Assembly: GCF_003144405.1 (NCBI RefSeq)
Contig: NZ_PENW01000005.1
Location: 1 to 64,000, forward strand
Direction of reading: 5' to 3'
Length of the DNA stretch: 64,000 bases
Source of the DNA: Proteus cibi
GTDB lineage: Bacteria; Pseudomonadota; Gammaproteobacteria; Enterobacterales; Enterobacteriaceae
Positions 9,825 through 19,569 of the stretch are shown here, piece after piece. Every line of letters begins with the position of its first letter. Positions within the stretch are counted from its first letter, which is position 1. The position numbers were made by a program, and so were the translations under genes. The notes beneath the pieces are model-generated. The model saw nothing but the letters and a program-made list of their open reading frames with translations, searched no databases and was not told the origin of the DNA.

Positions 9825-9998
9825 ATGAGTAAACTATTTATATTAATCACAACACTATTATTTAGTAGTTATACGTTATCTATTTATGATGAAAAAACTA
9901 ATAGCGACACCACTGATAACAATAATAGTCTTTATAGTATATCAATCAGCACAACGCCTACAGAGCCATGTGTTTGGCCCCCTTGTGATGATTGGTAA
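9825..9998 (+). CDS. Small secreted Cys-loop peptide 2 (57 aa, unrecognised)
   Basis: Second gene of the pair, with AAGGA at 9813-9817 as ribosome site. It encodes 57 aa. A signal-peptide-like start (Lys3, hydrophobic 4-18) is followed by a polar Asn/Asp/Ser/Thr-rich spacer and the C-terminus TEPCVWPPCDDW. This gives C-x4-C with Pro before the second Cys, Asp two residues after it, and a terminal Trp. The shared C-x3-P-C-x-D pattern and common layout with the upstream peptide suggest paralogues. No modification enzyme, immunity gene or dedicated transporter is adjacent. Function unknown; a secreted signal, toxin or small envelope peptide are all open. Confidence 0.68.
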   Translation: MSKLFILITTLLFSSYTLSIYDEKTNSDTTDNNNSLYSISISTTPTEPCVWPPCDDW

Positions 9999-10030
9999 TA
10001 ATCAATAAATATTAGAATGAGGTTATAAAT

Positions 10031-10070
10031 AAAAAGCCAGTCACTTCACCTTTAATTGACTGGCTTTTTA
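10031..10070. terminator. Bidirectional terminator between the peptide operon and tyrA
   Basis: AAAAGCCAGTCA pairs with TGACTGGCTTTT across a 13-nt loop. A-runs and T-runs on both sides serve the converging units. Confidence 0.9.
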
Positions 10071-10086
10071 TAAACAGAGTTTTTAA

Positions 10087-11211
10087 TTATATTCGGCTAT
10101 CATTCGCTTTTTGTAATAAGACACCACTCTCTTTCATAAATTGAGAAGCATAATCACCAAACCAGTCACTCACGTTATTAAATGAATGAACAAACTCACT
10201 CTTTGCATTAATATCTAATAAATCGATAGCTTGACCTAATGATTGATGATATCGACGGATTAATTCAATATTCTCTTCCGATGACAAAATAATATCAGCA
10301 TACAGTTGCGGGTCCTGAGCAAATAGGCGCCCTATCATTGCCAATTCTAAGCGATAAATAGGAGATGACAGTCTTAATAAACGGGCTAAATCAACTTTTT
10401 CTTTTGCTAAATGCTGACCATAAGCAAAGGTCGTAAAATGTCGAAGTGCTTGAATAAAACTCATGTTTTTATCATGTTCTTCTGGCGTAATCGCCTCAAT
10501 TTTTGCTCCCCATACCATTAACTGCTCTAACAACCAATCAAATGCAGTGTGGTTTCGCCCTTCGCAGTACGCCACAACTTGTTTTGCTAAGCTAGGTACG
10601 TCAGGACCAAACATGGGATGAAGACCTAAAACGGGTCCACTATGTGCCTTTAACATCGCCTCTAAAGGGGCTTTTTTAATAGAAGCAAGATCTACAAGTA
10701 AACAGTTTTCAGGTAAAGCAGGAAGTTCCTTAATCACATCAACCGTTAGATGAATAGGCACACTGATAATCACCATGCCTGCATTGTCAAAAATAGCTGG
10801 CGATTTCGTTTGCCATTCATCAGCTTCTAAGCTTTCGACCTGATAGCCAGAGAGAGTAAACAAACGAGAAAAGAGTTTACCCATTTTCCCATTTCCTCCC
10901 ACAATAACGATTTTACCTAATTGAGGATTGAGTGTTTTAAATCCCTTGTCATTTTCTTTAGTATAGGATTCTCGCATGACTCGGCGTAATACATCTTCAA
11001 TTAAATCAGGGGAAATCCCCATCATTTGTGCATCATCACGACGAGAAGCAAGCATGGAGGCCTCTCTATCAGGTGCATAAATCGGTAAGCCATGACGATT
11101 TTTAACTTCTCCCACTTCAGCTACCAATTGCATTCTTTTTGCGAGTAAAGAAAGCAGTGATTTATCTACCTGATCAATTTGCTCACGCAAACTTTGTAAT
11201 TCTTCAGCCAT
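10087..11211 (-). CDS. tyrA: Bifunctional chorismate mutase / prephenate dehydrogenase (T-protein)
   Basis: Converts chorismate to prephenate and then, with NAD+, to 4-hydroxyphenylpyruvate for tyrosine. An AroQ chorismate mutase domain (about 1-90) is fused to a prephenate dehydrogenase domain with NAD-binding motif [10 protein letters not shown] near 103-112. LHPMFGPD is also conserved. At 374 aa it is one residue longer than E. coli TyrA. It lies 26 bp downstream of aroF on the same strand, so it forms the aroF-tyrA operon under TyrR. Confidence 0.96.
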   Translation of the reverse strand: MAEELQSLREQIDQVDKSLLSLLAKRMQLVAEVGEVKNRHGLPIYAPDREASMLASRRDDAQMMGISPDLIEDVLRRVMRESYTKENDKGFKTLNPQLGKIVIVGGNGKMGKLFSRLFTLSGYQVESLEADEWQTKSPAIFDNAGMVIISVPIHLTVDVIKELPALPENCLLVDLASIKKAPLEAMLKAHSGPVLGLHPMFGPDVPSLAKQVVAYCEGRNHTAFDWLLEQLMVWGAKIEAITPEEHDKNMSFIQALRHFTTFAYGQHLAKEKVDLARLLRLSSPIYRLELAMIGRLFAQDPQLYADIILSSEENIELIRRYHQSLGQAIDLLDINAKSEFVHSFNNVSDWFGDYASQFMKESGVLLQKANDSRI

Positions 11212-11237
11212 CTATGCTTGCCTCTTTTTCTTGATGA

Positions 11238-12326
11238 TTAACTAACTTTTTTTAACTGCGCTTCACGCTGAACCAAAATCGGGGAAAGTTGAGCATGTAA
11301 ATTTCTTAACACAGACTCTGTTGTTTCCCAACTAATACACGCATCGGTTACTGAGACACCGTATTTCATTTCACTACGAGATTGCTCTGAAGATTGATTG
11401 CCTTCATTAATATGGCTTTCTAGCATAATACCTGTGATAGATTCATTACCTTTAGTGATTTGCTCAATCACAGAATCAACCACTGCCGTTTGACGACGAA
11501 AATCTTTATTAGAATTACCATGGCTACAATCAATCATTAATGATGGTTTTAATCCTGCTTTTACCATCTGAGCTTCACATTGAGCAACATTTTCTTCATG
11601 GTAGTTTGGTGTTTTCCCGCCACGTAAAATGACATGCCCATCAGGGTTACCTTGTGTTTGCAATAAACAAACCTGACCTGATTGATTAATTCCCATAAAT
11701 CGATGTGGCATAGAAGCGGCTTTCATCGCATTAATGGCAGTATCTAAATTACCATCTGTTCCGTTTTTAAACCCAACAGGCATTGAAAGCCCTGATGCCA
11801 TTTCACGGTGAGTCTGAGATTCTGTTGTTCGGGCTCCAATTGCAGACCAACTAAATAGATCACCTAAGTATTGTGGATTGTTAGGATCTAACGCTTCCGT
11901 CGCCAGAGGCAGACCTAATTGCACAAGTTCAGTCAGTAGTTTACGGGCAATATGTAACCCTTTCTCCATTTCAAAGCTACCATCCATAAATGGATCACTA
12001 ATTAAGCCTTTCCAACCAACAGTTGTACGAGGTTTTTCAAAGTAGACACGCATCACAATGTACAGACTATCACTTAATTCAGACGCTAAGACTTTCAGAC
12101 GTTTGGCGTAATCTAACGCAACATCAACATCATGAATGGAACAAGGTCCACATACCACGAGTAAGCGAGGATCACGTCGCTGGACAATTTCAGAAATTGT
12201 TTGACGTGACTGAGCAATGGCATGCAGATCATTGCGACTCAATGGGTATTTTTGTTTTAACTCTTCAGGAGTAATTAAAACCAGCTCTTCGCTAATATTC
12301 ACATTATTGAGTGCGTCTTTTTGCAT
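11238..12326 (-). CDS. aroF: 3-deoxy-7-phosphoheptulonate synthase, tyrosine-sensitive (AroF)
   Basis: First step of the shikimate pathway: phosphoenolpyruvate plus erythrose 4-phosphate to DAHP. Class I fold; LLVVCGPCSIHD, KPRTTVGWKGL and IMLESHINEGNQ are visible. I chose the ATG at 12326 (MQKDALNNVNI), giving 362 aa, because this matches AroF and the region beyond contains TyrR boxes. The longest frame (to 12461) would run through them. The MQKDALNNV start favours AroF over AroG or AroH. Confidence 0.95.
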   Translation of the reverse strand: MQKDALNNVNISEELVLITPEELKQKYPLSRNDLHAIAQSRQTISEIVQRRDPRLLVVCGPCSIHDVDVALDYAKRLKVLASELSDSLYIVMRVYFEKPRTTVGWKGLISDPFMDGSFEMEKGLHIARKLLTELVQLGLPLATEALDPNNPQYLGDLFSWSAIGARTTESQTHREMASGLSMPVGFKNGTDGNLDTAINAMKAASMPHRFMGINQSGQVCLLQTQGNPDGHVILRGGKTPNYHEENVAQCEAQMVKAGLKPSLMIDCSHGNSNKDFRRQTAVVDSVIEQITKGNESITGIMLESHINEGNQSSEQSRSEMKYGVSVTDACISWETTESVLRNLHAQLSPILVQREAQLKKVS

Positions 12327-12384
12327 GATCATAATCTTTACCTTTTTTATATCTGTCATTGTGATTTTTGTGTGTCTGAAAGAT

Positions 12385-12412
12385 AAGATAACACGGGATG
12401 TAAAGAAATCAA
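12385..12412 (-). promoter_or_regulatory. Candidate aroF promoter
   Basis: On the minus strand TTGATT (12407-12412), a 16-bp spacer and TATCTT (12385-12390), about 60 bp before the aroF ATG. It is overlapped by a weak TyrR box, which fits repression. Confidence 0.5.
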
Positions 12413-12416
12413 TCCA
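12399..12416 (-). promoter_or_regulatory. Weak TyrR box overlapping the aroF promoter
   Basis: TGTAAA-N6-AATCCA matches 9 of 12 consensus positions (TGTAAA-N6-TTTACA). In E. coli, weak boxes beside a strong box allow tyrosine-dependent cooperative repression. Confidence 0.42.
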
Positions 12417-12440
12417 TATTTTTAATGTTTTTGACAAATT

Positions 12441-12458
12441 CGTAATGAAAGGTTTACA
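12441..12458 (-). promoter_or_regulatory. TyrR box upstream of aroF
   Basis: CGTAAT-GAAAGG-TTTACA matches 10 of 12 TyrR consensus positions and lies 42 bp from the weaker box (start to start), i.e. about four helical turns. Confidence 0.6.
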
Positions 12459-12682
12459 CAAACCACTTTAACCACAAATAAATAATGCATAACAATAAGT
12501 TACAAATAACAAAGCAAACAAAAATAATGTGATGAAGATTGTATTAAAACATCATTTTGTAAAAATATATTTACAGTTTATCTTTTAATGAATATCACGA
12601 TAAGGAGAATAGATAAGATAGGGATATAGAAGTAAAAAAGATAAAAAAGAATAAACAATATTTTCAATATGGGGGGAGATAT

Positions 12683-12710
12683 AAAAAAAGGTCAGCAAAT
12701 GCTGACCTTT
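12683..12710 (-). terminator. Terminator of the rpsP-rimM-trmD-rplS operon
   Basis: AAAGGTCAGC/GCTGACCTTT stem with loop AAAT. On the minus strand it is followed by a run of T. It lies about 30 bp past the rplS stop. Confidence 0.92.
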
Positions 12711-12741
12711 TAACAATAACTTTCGGATGTGCGAAAGCGTA

Positions 12742-13110
<369 letters not shown>

Positions 13111-13147
13111 CTAGGTAAACTGATATTAATGACATCTTGTGTCAGAC

Positions 13148-13900
13148 TTACTCTGCTGTTCCGGACAGATGTTCCCGTTGGAACTCTGTTAACAGCACTC
13201 TTTGCTCGTCAGTCAGAGCTAGGCTTTCCAGAAGCTCAGGTCTTCTTAGCCAGGTTCGACCCAGTGATTGTTTCATGCGCCAGCGATTAATATGAGCATG
13301 GTTGCCTGACAGTAAAACTGCCGGAACTTCCATACCATCTAAAACCTCTGGGCGAGTATAGTGAGGATGATCCAGTAAACCTTCAGCAAAAGAATCTTCT
13401 TTCGCAGAGGCTGCGTGTCCGAGAACACCCGGTACAAAGCGCGCTACTGCATCTATCATTATCATGGCAGGTAATTCCCCACCACTTAATACGTAATCAC
13501 CGACAGACCACTCTTCATCGATTTCAGTCTGAATGACACGCTCGTCTATACCTTCATACCGACCACAAACCAGAATTAACTTCTCATTTGTTGCCAGTTC
13601 ACAAACTCCTTGTTGATCGAGTTTGCGTCCCTGAGGTGATAAATAAATCACCTTTGCTCCATCACCTGCCGCAGCTTTTGCTTGATGAATGGCTTCCCTT
13701 AAAGGTTGAACCATCATCAACATACCGGGACCACCGCCATAAGGACGATCATCAACAGTATTGTGTCTGTCGTATGTAAAATCTCGGGGATTCCAACATT
13801 CTACATTGAGCAGACCATGCTTCACTGCCCGACCAGTCACCCCGTACTCGGTTATAGAGCGGAACATTTCTGGAAATAGGCTAATTACCCCAATCCACAT
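13148..13900 (-). CDS. trmD: tRNA (guanine-N1)-methyltransferase TrmD
   Basis: Uses S-adenosylmethionine to methylate G37 next to the anticodon, preventing +1 frameshifts. SPOUT (trefoil-knot) enzyme of 250 aa. Conserved [30 protein letters not shown] and [11 protein letters not shown] form the cofactor knot. Third gene of the ribosomal operon, 38 bp after rimM. Confidence 0.98.
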   Translation of the reverse strand: MWIGVISLFPEMFRSITEYGVTGRAVKHGLLNVECWNPRDFTYDRHNTVDDRPYGGGPGMLMMVQPLREAIHQAKAAAGDGAKVIYLSPQGRKLDQQGVCELATNEKLILVCGRYEGIDERVIQTEIDEEWSVGDYVLSGGELPAMIMIDAVARFVPGVLGHAASAKEDSFAEGLLDHPHYTRPEVLDGMEVPAVLLSGNHAHINRWRMKQSLGRTWLRRPELLESLALTDEQRVLLTEFQREHLSGTAE

Positions 13901-13938
13901 TTTTGTGTCCCACTATTGAGAACCGTTAACCGGATAAT

Positions 13939-14484
13939 CTAAAAACCAGGATCCCAATCAACGATAATTTTTTTCGCTGAGAGATCGACTTTCTTGATAA
14001 CCTGCCCATCAAGAAACGGAACTAACCGTTCCCCGATACCGAACGCATCTTTCAGATTCGCTTTAATCACCATGACATCATTTGAGCCCGTTTCCATCAT
14101 GTCTGTAACGACACCCAGATCGTAGCCTTTATCCGTTTCTACATGGCAACCCATCAGATCTTTCCAGTAATATTCACCTTCAAGTTCTGGAAGTTGCGAA
14201 GCATTCACGACAATTTCAAAATTAGTCAGGAAATTGGCCGCATCTCTGTCATCAATACCTTTTAGCTTGACGATAATATCTTGGTTGTGATGTTTCCAAC
14301 TTTCAATTTCAATGGTTTCCCACTGTCCATGACGCTGAATAAACCACGGTTGATATTCAAAAATGTTTTCGGCGTGTTCGGTGGAGGAAAAAACTCTGAG
14401 CCAACCACGGATCCCGTAAGGTGAGCCCAACTTACCCATAACAATAGGTTCTACAGGCTCTTTTAAGGTTTTTTGTTCGCTCAT
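13939..14484 (-). CDS. rimM: 16S rRNA processing protein RimM
   Basis: Assembly factor that binds S19 and matures the 30S head. N-terminal RimM barrel domain ([14 protein letters not shown]) and C-terminal PRC-barrel ([31 protein letters not shown]). I start at ATG 14484 (MSEQKT, 181 aa), with GGTGG about 6 nt upstream. A GTG three codons earlier (14493) overlaps that ribosome site. 18 bp after rpsP. Confidence 0.96.
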   Translation of the reverse strand: MSEQKTLKEPVEPIVMGKLGSPYGIRGWLRVFSSTEHAENIFEYQPWFIQRHGQWETIEIESWKHHNQDIIVKLKGIDDRDAANFLTNFEIVVNASQLPELEGEYYWKDLMGCHVETDKGYDLGVVTDMMETGSNDVMVIKANLKDAFGIGERLVPFLDGQVIKKVDLSAKKIIVDWDPGF

Positions 14485-14502
14485 TGTTACCACCGCGACA
14501 GA

Positions 14503-14751
14503 TTAAGCGCTTTTCTTCGCTGATTTGATCAGGCCAGCAACACGTTCTGAAACAGTTGCGCCTTGAGCAACCCAGTGTTCAACACGGTCTACGTCTAAAC
14601 GTAATTCTTCTGCATTACCGGTTGCCAGTGGGTTATAAAAACCTACACGTTCAATGAAACGACCATCACGCGCATTGCGGCTATCGGTTACTACTACTTG
14701 GTAAAACGGACGCTTTTTTGCGCCGCCACGAGCTAAACGAATTGTTACCAT
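14503..14751 (-). CDS. rpsP: 30S ribosomal protein S16
   Basis: 82-aa ribosomal protein that stabilises the 16S 5' domain. The N-terminus [18 protein letters not shown] and [16 protein letters not shown] are diagnostic. First gene of the operon with rimM, trmD and rplS. GAGGATGTT ribosome site upstream. Confidence 0.98.
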   Translation of the reverse strand: MVTIRLARGGAKKRPFYQVVVTDSRNARDGRFIERVGFYNPLATGNAEELRLDVDRVEHWVAQGATVSERVAGLIKSAKKSA

Positions 14752-14888
14752 AACATCCTCATTAGTTAATAAAACAACCAGACGCCATCGAGGAACGGAG
14801 TCCGGTTGTCATATAAAAAGCCCGAAAAGTTTACTCACTTTGGCGAAAAAAGCAATCCAAAGCACGTTTTTTTTCAGGCTTTTTGATT

Positions 14889-16250
14889 TTATCGGCCTGG
14901 GAATCCAGGTGGCATCATACCTTTCATGCTACGCATCATCTTAGCCATGCCACCTTTTTTCATTTTTTTCATCATACGTTGCATATCATCAAACTGTTTT
15001 AATAAACGGTTGACGTCTTGCACTTGTGTTCCTGAGCCCGCTGCAATACGGCGTTTTCTGGAGCCTTTGATGATTTCTGGTTTTTGGCGTTCTTTTTTAG
15101 TCATGGAGTTAATAATCGCTTCCATTTTCACTAAAATTGAATCATCCATTTGTGATTTTACAGCATCTGGCACCTGAGACATACCTGGCATTTTGCTTAA
15201 CATACTCGCCATGCCGCCCATGTTCTTCATCTGCTTTAATTGATCTAAGAAATCATTTAGATCAAAACCATCACCTTTTTTAAGTTTTGTTGCGAGCTTC
15301 TCAGCTTGTGCTCTATCAACTTTGCTTTCAATGTCTTCAATTAAAGACAGAACATCCCCCATGCCTAAAATACGAGAGGCAATACGATCTGGGTGGAAAG
15401 GTTCTAAGGCTTCTGTTTTTTCCCCGACACCGAGGAATTTAATTGGTTTACCCGTGATATGGCGAATTGATAATGCCGCACCACCACGCGCATCACCATC
15501 AACTTTGGTTAATACAACCCCTGTTAATGGCAATGCTTCATTAAATGCTTTTGCTGTATTTGCCGCATCTTGCCCCGTCATGGCGTCAACAACAAACAGG
15601 GTTTCAACTGGGTTAATGGCTTTATGGAGAAGTTGGATCTCTTCCATCATGCCTTCGTCTACGTGTAAACGACCTGCCGTATCCACCAGCAATACATCAT
15701 AGAATTGAAGTTGCGCATGTTTTAATGCATTACTTGCAATTGTGACTGGATTTTCTTGAACAGTCGAAGGGAAGAAATCTATGCCAACCGTTTCGGCTAA
15801 CGTTTCAAGCTGTTTAATCGCTGCTGGGCGATAAACGTCAGCAGAAACAACAAGAACTTTTTTCTTCTTTTTCTCTTTTAAGAATTTACCGAGTTTTGCG
15901 ACACTGGTCGTTTTACCGGCACCTTGTAAACCAGCCATTAACACCACAGCGGGTGGCTGTGCTGATAGGTCAAGGTCGGTATTCACTTCCCCCATCGCAT
16001 TAACGAGTTCATTTTGAACAATCTTCACAAACTCCTGACCCGGGGTCAGGCTTTTGTTAACTTCATGCCCTACTGCGCTCTCTTTGACGCGCGCAATAAA
16101 ATCACGAACCACGGGTAAGGCAACGTCAGCTTCTAATAAAGCCATACGCACTTCACGCAGTGTTTCTTTAATGTTTTCTTCGGTCAGTCTTCCTCGACCG
16201 CTTATATTGCGCAATGTGCGCGATAGTCTGTCACTTAAATTCTCAAACAT
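14889..16250 (-). CDS. ffh: Signal recognition particle protein Ffh
   Basis: GTPase that with 4.5S RNA targets nascent membrane proteins to FtsY. N domain (1-90), G domain with GLQGAGKTTS (about 107-116), DTAGR and TKVDGDARGG, then the Met-rich M domain that binds signal sequences and RNA. The C-terminus is GMMPPGFPGR. 453 aa as in E. coli. It stands alone, divergent from ypjD. Confidence 0.98.
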   Translation of the reverse strand: MFENLSDRLSRTLRNISGRGRLTEENIKETLREVRMALLEADVALPVVRDFIARVKESAVGHEVNKSLTPGQEFVKIVQNELVNAMGEVNTDLDLSAQPPAVVLMAGLQGAGKTTSVAKLGKFLKEKKKKKVLVVSADVYRPAAIKQLETLAETVGIDFFPSTVQENPVTIASNALKHAQLQFYDVLLVDTAGRLHVDEGMMEEIQLLHKAINPVETLFVVDAMTGQDAANTAKAFNEALPLTGVVLTKVDGDARGGAALSIRHITGKPIKFLGVGEKTEALEPFHPDRIASRILGMGDVLSLIEDIESKVDRAQAEKLATKLKKGDGFDLNDFLDQLKQMKNMGGMASMLSKMPGMSQVPDAVKSQMDDSILVKMEAIINSMTKKERQKPEIIKGSRKRRIAAGSGTQVQDVNRLLKQFDDMQRMMKKMKKGGMAKMMRSMKGMMPPGFPGR

Positions 16251-16423
16251 TATCTTAGCTCAGTGTTAAAGTTGGGCTTATCGGTCATGTATGCCACCGA
16301 TTATATCACGATGACTCGCGGATCTCTGCATAGAGATTTAAGCTTAATGACTTCAATAGTTGGAGCCGTATGCTCCTAGCGCTATACTAGGAAGTTATTC
16401 ACACAATATATGTAAGCGAAACT

Positions 16424-17224
16424 ATGCCCGTTATATCAATCTCTATCGTCGCTGTCTGCGCTTATTTACTCAGTCTGGCGCTGTTTTTACCCGGTCTGTT
16501 ACGAAAAGAGCAGAATGGATACCGCGGATTAGCGCTATTATTTGCGGTAATTGCGCTTGTTGCACATGCCGTTTCATTAAAATTTTTAATTTTCCGTCCC
16601 CATAGTGGACAGAATCTTTCACTCACCAATTTAGGTGCGATTGTTAGCCTGATGGTCTGCGTGATCATGACGATTGTGGCTTCTCGTGGTCGTGCATGGT
16701 TCTTGCTGCCTATTGTTTACTGTTTCGCAATAGTCAATCTTGTTATTGCTGCATTGATGCCCGGTGAGTTTGTTACACATCTTGAAAGTAGCACATCCCT
16801 CTTTATTCATATTGGGCTAGCTTTATTAAGCTATGCCACACTGTTAATCGCGGCTTTATATGCATTACAACTTAGTTGGCTTGACTATCAACTAAAAAAT
16901 AAGAAACTAAAATTCTCACCTCAAATGCCACCGTTAATGTCAATTGAGCGTAAAATGTTTCATATCACACAAGTGGGTGTGGTATTGCTGACACTAACCT
17001 TATGTACAGGTTTGGTGTATATGGATAATATTTTTGGTAAAGAAAATATCCATAAATCTATTTTCTCTATCATTGCTTGGTTTGTTTACATCATTTTATT
17101 ATGGGGACATTTCCGAGAAGGATGGCGAGGAAAGAAAGTCATTATCTTTAATTTGATTGGCGCTATTATTTTGACATTAGCTTTTTTTGGTAATCGTTTA
17201 TTACAAGAGTTAGTGCTTAATTAA
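16424..17224 (+). CDS. ypjD: Inner membrane protein YpjD (CcsA/HemX-like)
   Basis: 266-aa polytopic membrane protein of the cytochrome c assembly (CcsA/ResC/HemX) superfamily, with about eight membrane segments. In E. coli it lies next to ffh and yfjD, as here. Its function is not settled, though a link with CorC-type Mg2+ handling has been proposed for the neighbour pair. Followed 34 bp later by the yfjD-like gene on the same strand. Confidence 0.88.
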   Translation: MPVISISIVAVCAYLLSLALFLPGLLRKEQNGYRGLALLFAVIALVAHAVSLKFLIFRPHSGQNLSLTNLGAIVSLMVCVIMTIVASRGRAWFLLPIVYCFAIVNLVIAALMPGEFVTHLESSTSLFIHIGLALLSYATLLIAALYALQLSWLDYQLKNKKLKFSPQMPPLMSIERKMFHITQVGVVLLTLTLCTGLVYMDNIFGKENIHKSIFSIIAWFVYIILLWGHFREGWRGKKVIIFNLIGAIILTLAFFGNRLLQELVLN

Positions 17225-17258
17225 TTTTCTATTTTAGGGTAGCAAAAGGATCTCAATT

Positions 17259-18533
17259 TTGGAGCATGTGTCGACAACTACGCTCATTATCATACTTGTC
17301 TGTATGATTATTGCCTCAGCTTATTTTTCTGGGACTGAAACCAGTATGATGACGATTAATCGATATCGTCTTCGTCATGCTGCGAAACAAGGAAATCGCG
17401 CTGCAAAACGTGTGGAAAAATTATTACAACGTCCTGACAGATTGATTAGTTTAGTATTGATTGGCAATAATCTAATTAATATTGTTGCATCTGCACTAGC
17501 AACCATTGTTGGCATGCGTTTATATGGTGATGCTGGTGTAGCAATCGCCACGGGTGTGCTGACTTTTATCATCCTTATTTTTGCTGAAGTGCTGCCAAAA
17601 TCAATCGCGGCACTTTATCCAGAGCGCGTTGCTTATCCAAGTAGTGTTATTCTCTCTCCTTTGCAAAAACTGATGCTGCCTATTGTTTGGTTTTTTAATA
17701 AAATCACATTAATACTCATGCGCATTTTTGGTATCAAATCCCCAGTCATACAGGGAAATGCGGTCTCAAAAGAAGAGTTAAGAACTATCGTTAATGAATC
17801 TAAATCAAAACTTTCTCAAAGAAATCAGAATATGTTGCTGTCGATTTTAGATTTAGAAAAAGTGACGATTGGCGATATTATGGTGCCAAGAAATGAGATT
17901 TTTGGTATCGATGTCAATGATGAATGGAAATCTATCGTAAGACAGTTAACACATTCGCCACATGGTCGAATTGTGCTTTATCGAGATACTCTTGACGATG
18001 CGATTGGGATGTTGCGAGTACGAGAAGCTTATCGCTTAATGACAGAGAAAAAAGAATTTACCAAACAAATTCTGATGAAAGCCGCCGATAAAATCTACTT
18101 TATTCCAGAAAGCACCCCCTTAAATCTACAGCTCGTCAACTTCCAACGTAATAATGAAAAAGCGGGTGTTGTGGTTGATGAATATGGTGAAATTCAAGGT
18201 TTAGTGACCGTTGAGGATATTCTTGAAGAGATTGTTGGTGACTTTACTACCTCGATGTCCCCCTCTTTAGCTGAAGAAGTTATCCCTCAAAAAGACGGTT
18301 CATTATTAGTTGATGGCACAACAAATATTCGAGATATCAATAAAGCTTTTGGTTGGCATTTACCTGAAGATGAAGCTCGAACGATCAATGGCGTCATTAT
18401 TGAAGAGTTGGGTGACTTACCTATTGTAGGTAATAAAATAAAAGTGAGTGACTACGAATTTGAAATACTTGAAGTTCAGGATAACGTCATCAAGAAGGCG
18501 TTAATTCGCCACCTTTCAATTCCCCATCATTAG
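17259..18533 (+). CDS. yfjD: CNNM/CorC-type membrane protein (YfjD/CorB family)
   Basis: Inner-membrane ion transporter family linked to Mg2+/Co2+ efflux. An N-terminal DUF21/CNNM membrane domain (about 1-180) has the early run YFSGTETSMMT. It is followed by a CBS pair (about 200-325; DIMVPRNEIFGID, VVDEYGEIQGLVTVEDILEEIVGD) and a C-terminal CorC/HlyC domain. 424 aa. The start is TTG (17259), giving MEHVSTTT, which matches E. coli YfjD; AAAGGA is upstream. Confidence 0.93.
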   Translation: MEHVSTTTLIIILVCMIIASAYFSGTETSMMTINRYRLRHAAKQGNRAAKRVEKLLQRPDRLISLVLIGNNLINIVASALATIVGMRLYGDAGVAIATGVLTFIILIFAEVLPKSIAALYPERVAYPSSVILSPLQKLMLPIVWFFNKITLILMRIFGIKSPVIQGNAVSKEELRTIVNESKSKLSQRNQNMLLSILDLEKVTIGDIMVPRNEIFGIDVNDEWKSIVRQLTHSPHGRIVLYRDTLDDAIGMLRVREAYRLMTEKKEFTKQILMKAADKIYFIPESTPLNLQLVNFQRNNEKAGVVVDEYGEIQGLVTVEDILEEIVGDFTTSMSPSLAEEVIPQKDGSLLVDGTTNIRDINKAFGWHLPEDEARTINGVIIEELGDLPIVGNKIKVSDYEFEILEVQDNVIKKALIRHLSIPHH

Positions 18534-18582
18534 GTGATGAATAGCCCTGATATAAGTTAATAAGTTAACAACTTTCAGACAT

Positions 18583-18613
18583 AAAACGCTCGATGAATCT
18601 CATCGGGCGTTTT
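18583..18613. terminator. Terminator between yfjD and the gene at 18626
   Basis: AAAACGC...GCGTTTT long imperfect stem around ATGA/CATC, with T-runs on the right and A-runs on the left. It can serve both converging genes. Confidence 0.85.
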
Positions 18614-18625
18614 ATTTTTTACTGT

Positions 18626-19375
18626 TTATCCTAACTCAAATCGTAATTTGCTATTACGAAAGTCAAACTCTCTGGCACCTTTCATATAGAAAGGCTCTAT
18701 CACTTGTTCTTGTACTAGTTTGGCTGGCTTTAATTGTTGATAATCAGAATAGAAACCATGATTTTTGACCCACATAACTAAGTTTAATGCTGGCTGATAA
18801 GAGTAATCAGCACCATACTCTTCACGCCTACAAATAAAACACGCAGTTTCACCTTTATTTAAAGTCAGAGAAAGGGACTTGCGCGGAAAATTAGTAATAA
18901 GCGCGCCTTCATCGTTTACCGCTTCAATATTAAAATGATGAGGTGCTAAACTACGAATATTTTCATATTTCAACTGCGAATTCTCACCGCTATAACTGTT
19001 TGTTTTAATTTCATCCTGTTGAAAATACCAACGATATTGCTCTTCTTCTTTTTCTTTATAAAGATAATCACCACTTATTTTCATGATGGTGTTTGTTTGT
19101 GATTTAGTGATTTTGGCAAGTAATTCAGCATTGAGTTCAGACGATAGCAATAATAAATCAGGCTTAATAATAAGCTCTGGTTCGCACTGAGTGCGTTTAA
19201 CATACTTTTTGTGGACTCTTTCTAAGTAACGATATTCAAGTGCTTTAGAACGTCCTTGATAGAAAAAGGCATCTTTAGGAAATTGAGTACGTAATGTGCC
19301 TTTACCTACAAAATAAAATTCTCGAACAAAAAACTCTAACACTAATTTAGGTGATGAAAATTGACGATTTTCCAT
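18626..19375 (-). CDS. Hypothetical protein, 249 aa, unrecognised
   Basis: I do not recognise this gene. It encodes a soluble, charged, aromatic-rich protein with no signal peptide or membrane segment and only two close cysteines, in a CFICR motif near residue 180. ATG at 19375 begins MENRQFSSPKLVLEFF. The last third is Tyr-rich (ADYSYQPALNLVMW, GFYSDYQQL). It stands alone between yfjD and luxS, where E. coli has other genes, so it is accessory to this lineage. No function assigned. Confidence 0.8.
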   Translation of the reverse strand: MENRQFSSPKLVLEFFVREFYFVGKGTLRTQFPKDAFFYQGRSKALEYRYLERVHKKYVKRTQCEPELIIKPDLLLLSSELNAELLAKITKSQTNTIMKISGDYLYKEKEEEQYRWYFQQDEIKTNSYSGENSQLKYENIRSLAPHHFNIEAVNDEGALITNFPRKSLSLTLNKGETACFICRREEYGADYSYQPALNLVMWVKNHGFYSDYQQLKPAKLVQEQVIEPFYMKGAREFDFRNSKLRFELG

Positions 19376-19513
19376 GACAGAAGTGCACTCCGTGTATTAA
19401 GCATAAATTTAATCCATTACTGTGCTAACAATATAAGAAGATAAGAAAATAAAACAATGAAGTAGAGAAAAGAAAAATAATAAAGGAGGTGAAAATAAAA
19501 AAAGAGACAATAA

Positions 19514-19535
19514 ATCAGGATGCGAATTTCCTGAT
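19514..19535 (-). terminator. Probable terminator of luxS
   Basis: ATCAGGA/TCCTGAT stem with an 8-nt loop. On the minus strand it is followed by TTATTGTCTC and then a T-run. It lies 35 bp past the luxS stop. Confidence 0.6.
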
Positions 19536-19569
19536 CTATTATCCCCTAATTGTCTAAATTAGCCGTAAT

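Larger units (their letters stand above)
12327..12741. other. Intergenic region aroF/rplS
   Basis: 415 bp. The part next to aroF carries its promoter and TyrR boxes. The part next to rplS carries the rplS terminator. The middle (about 12470-12680) is AT-rich with no supported gene. Confidence 0.6.
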
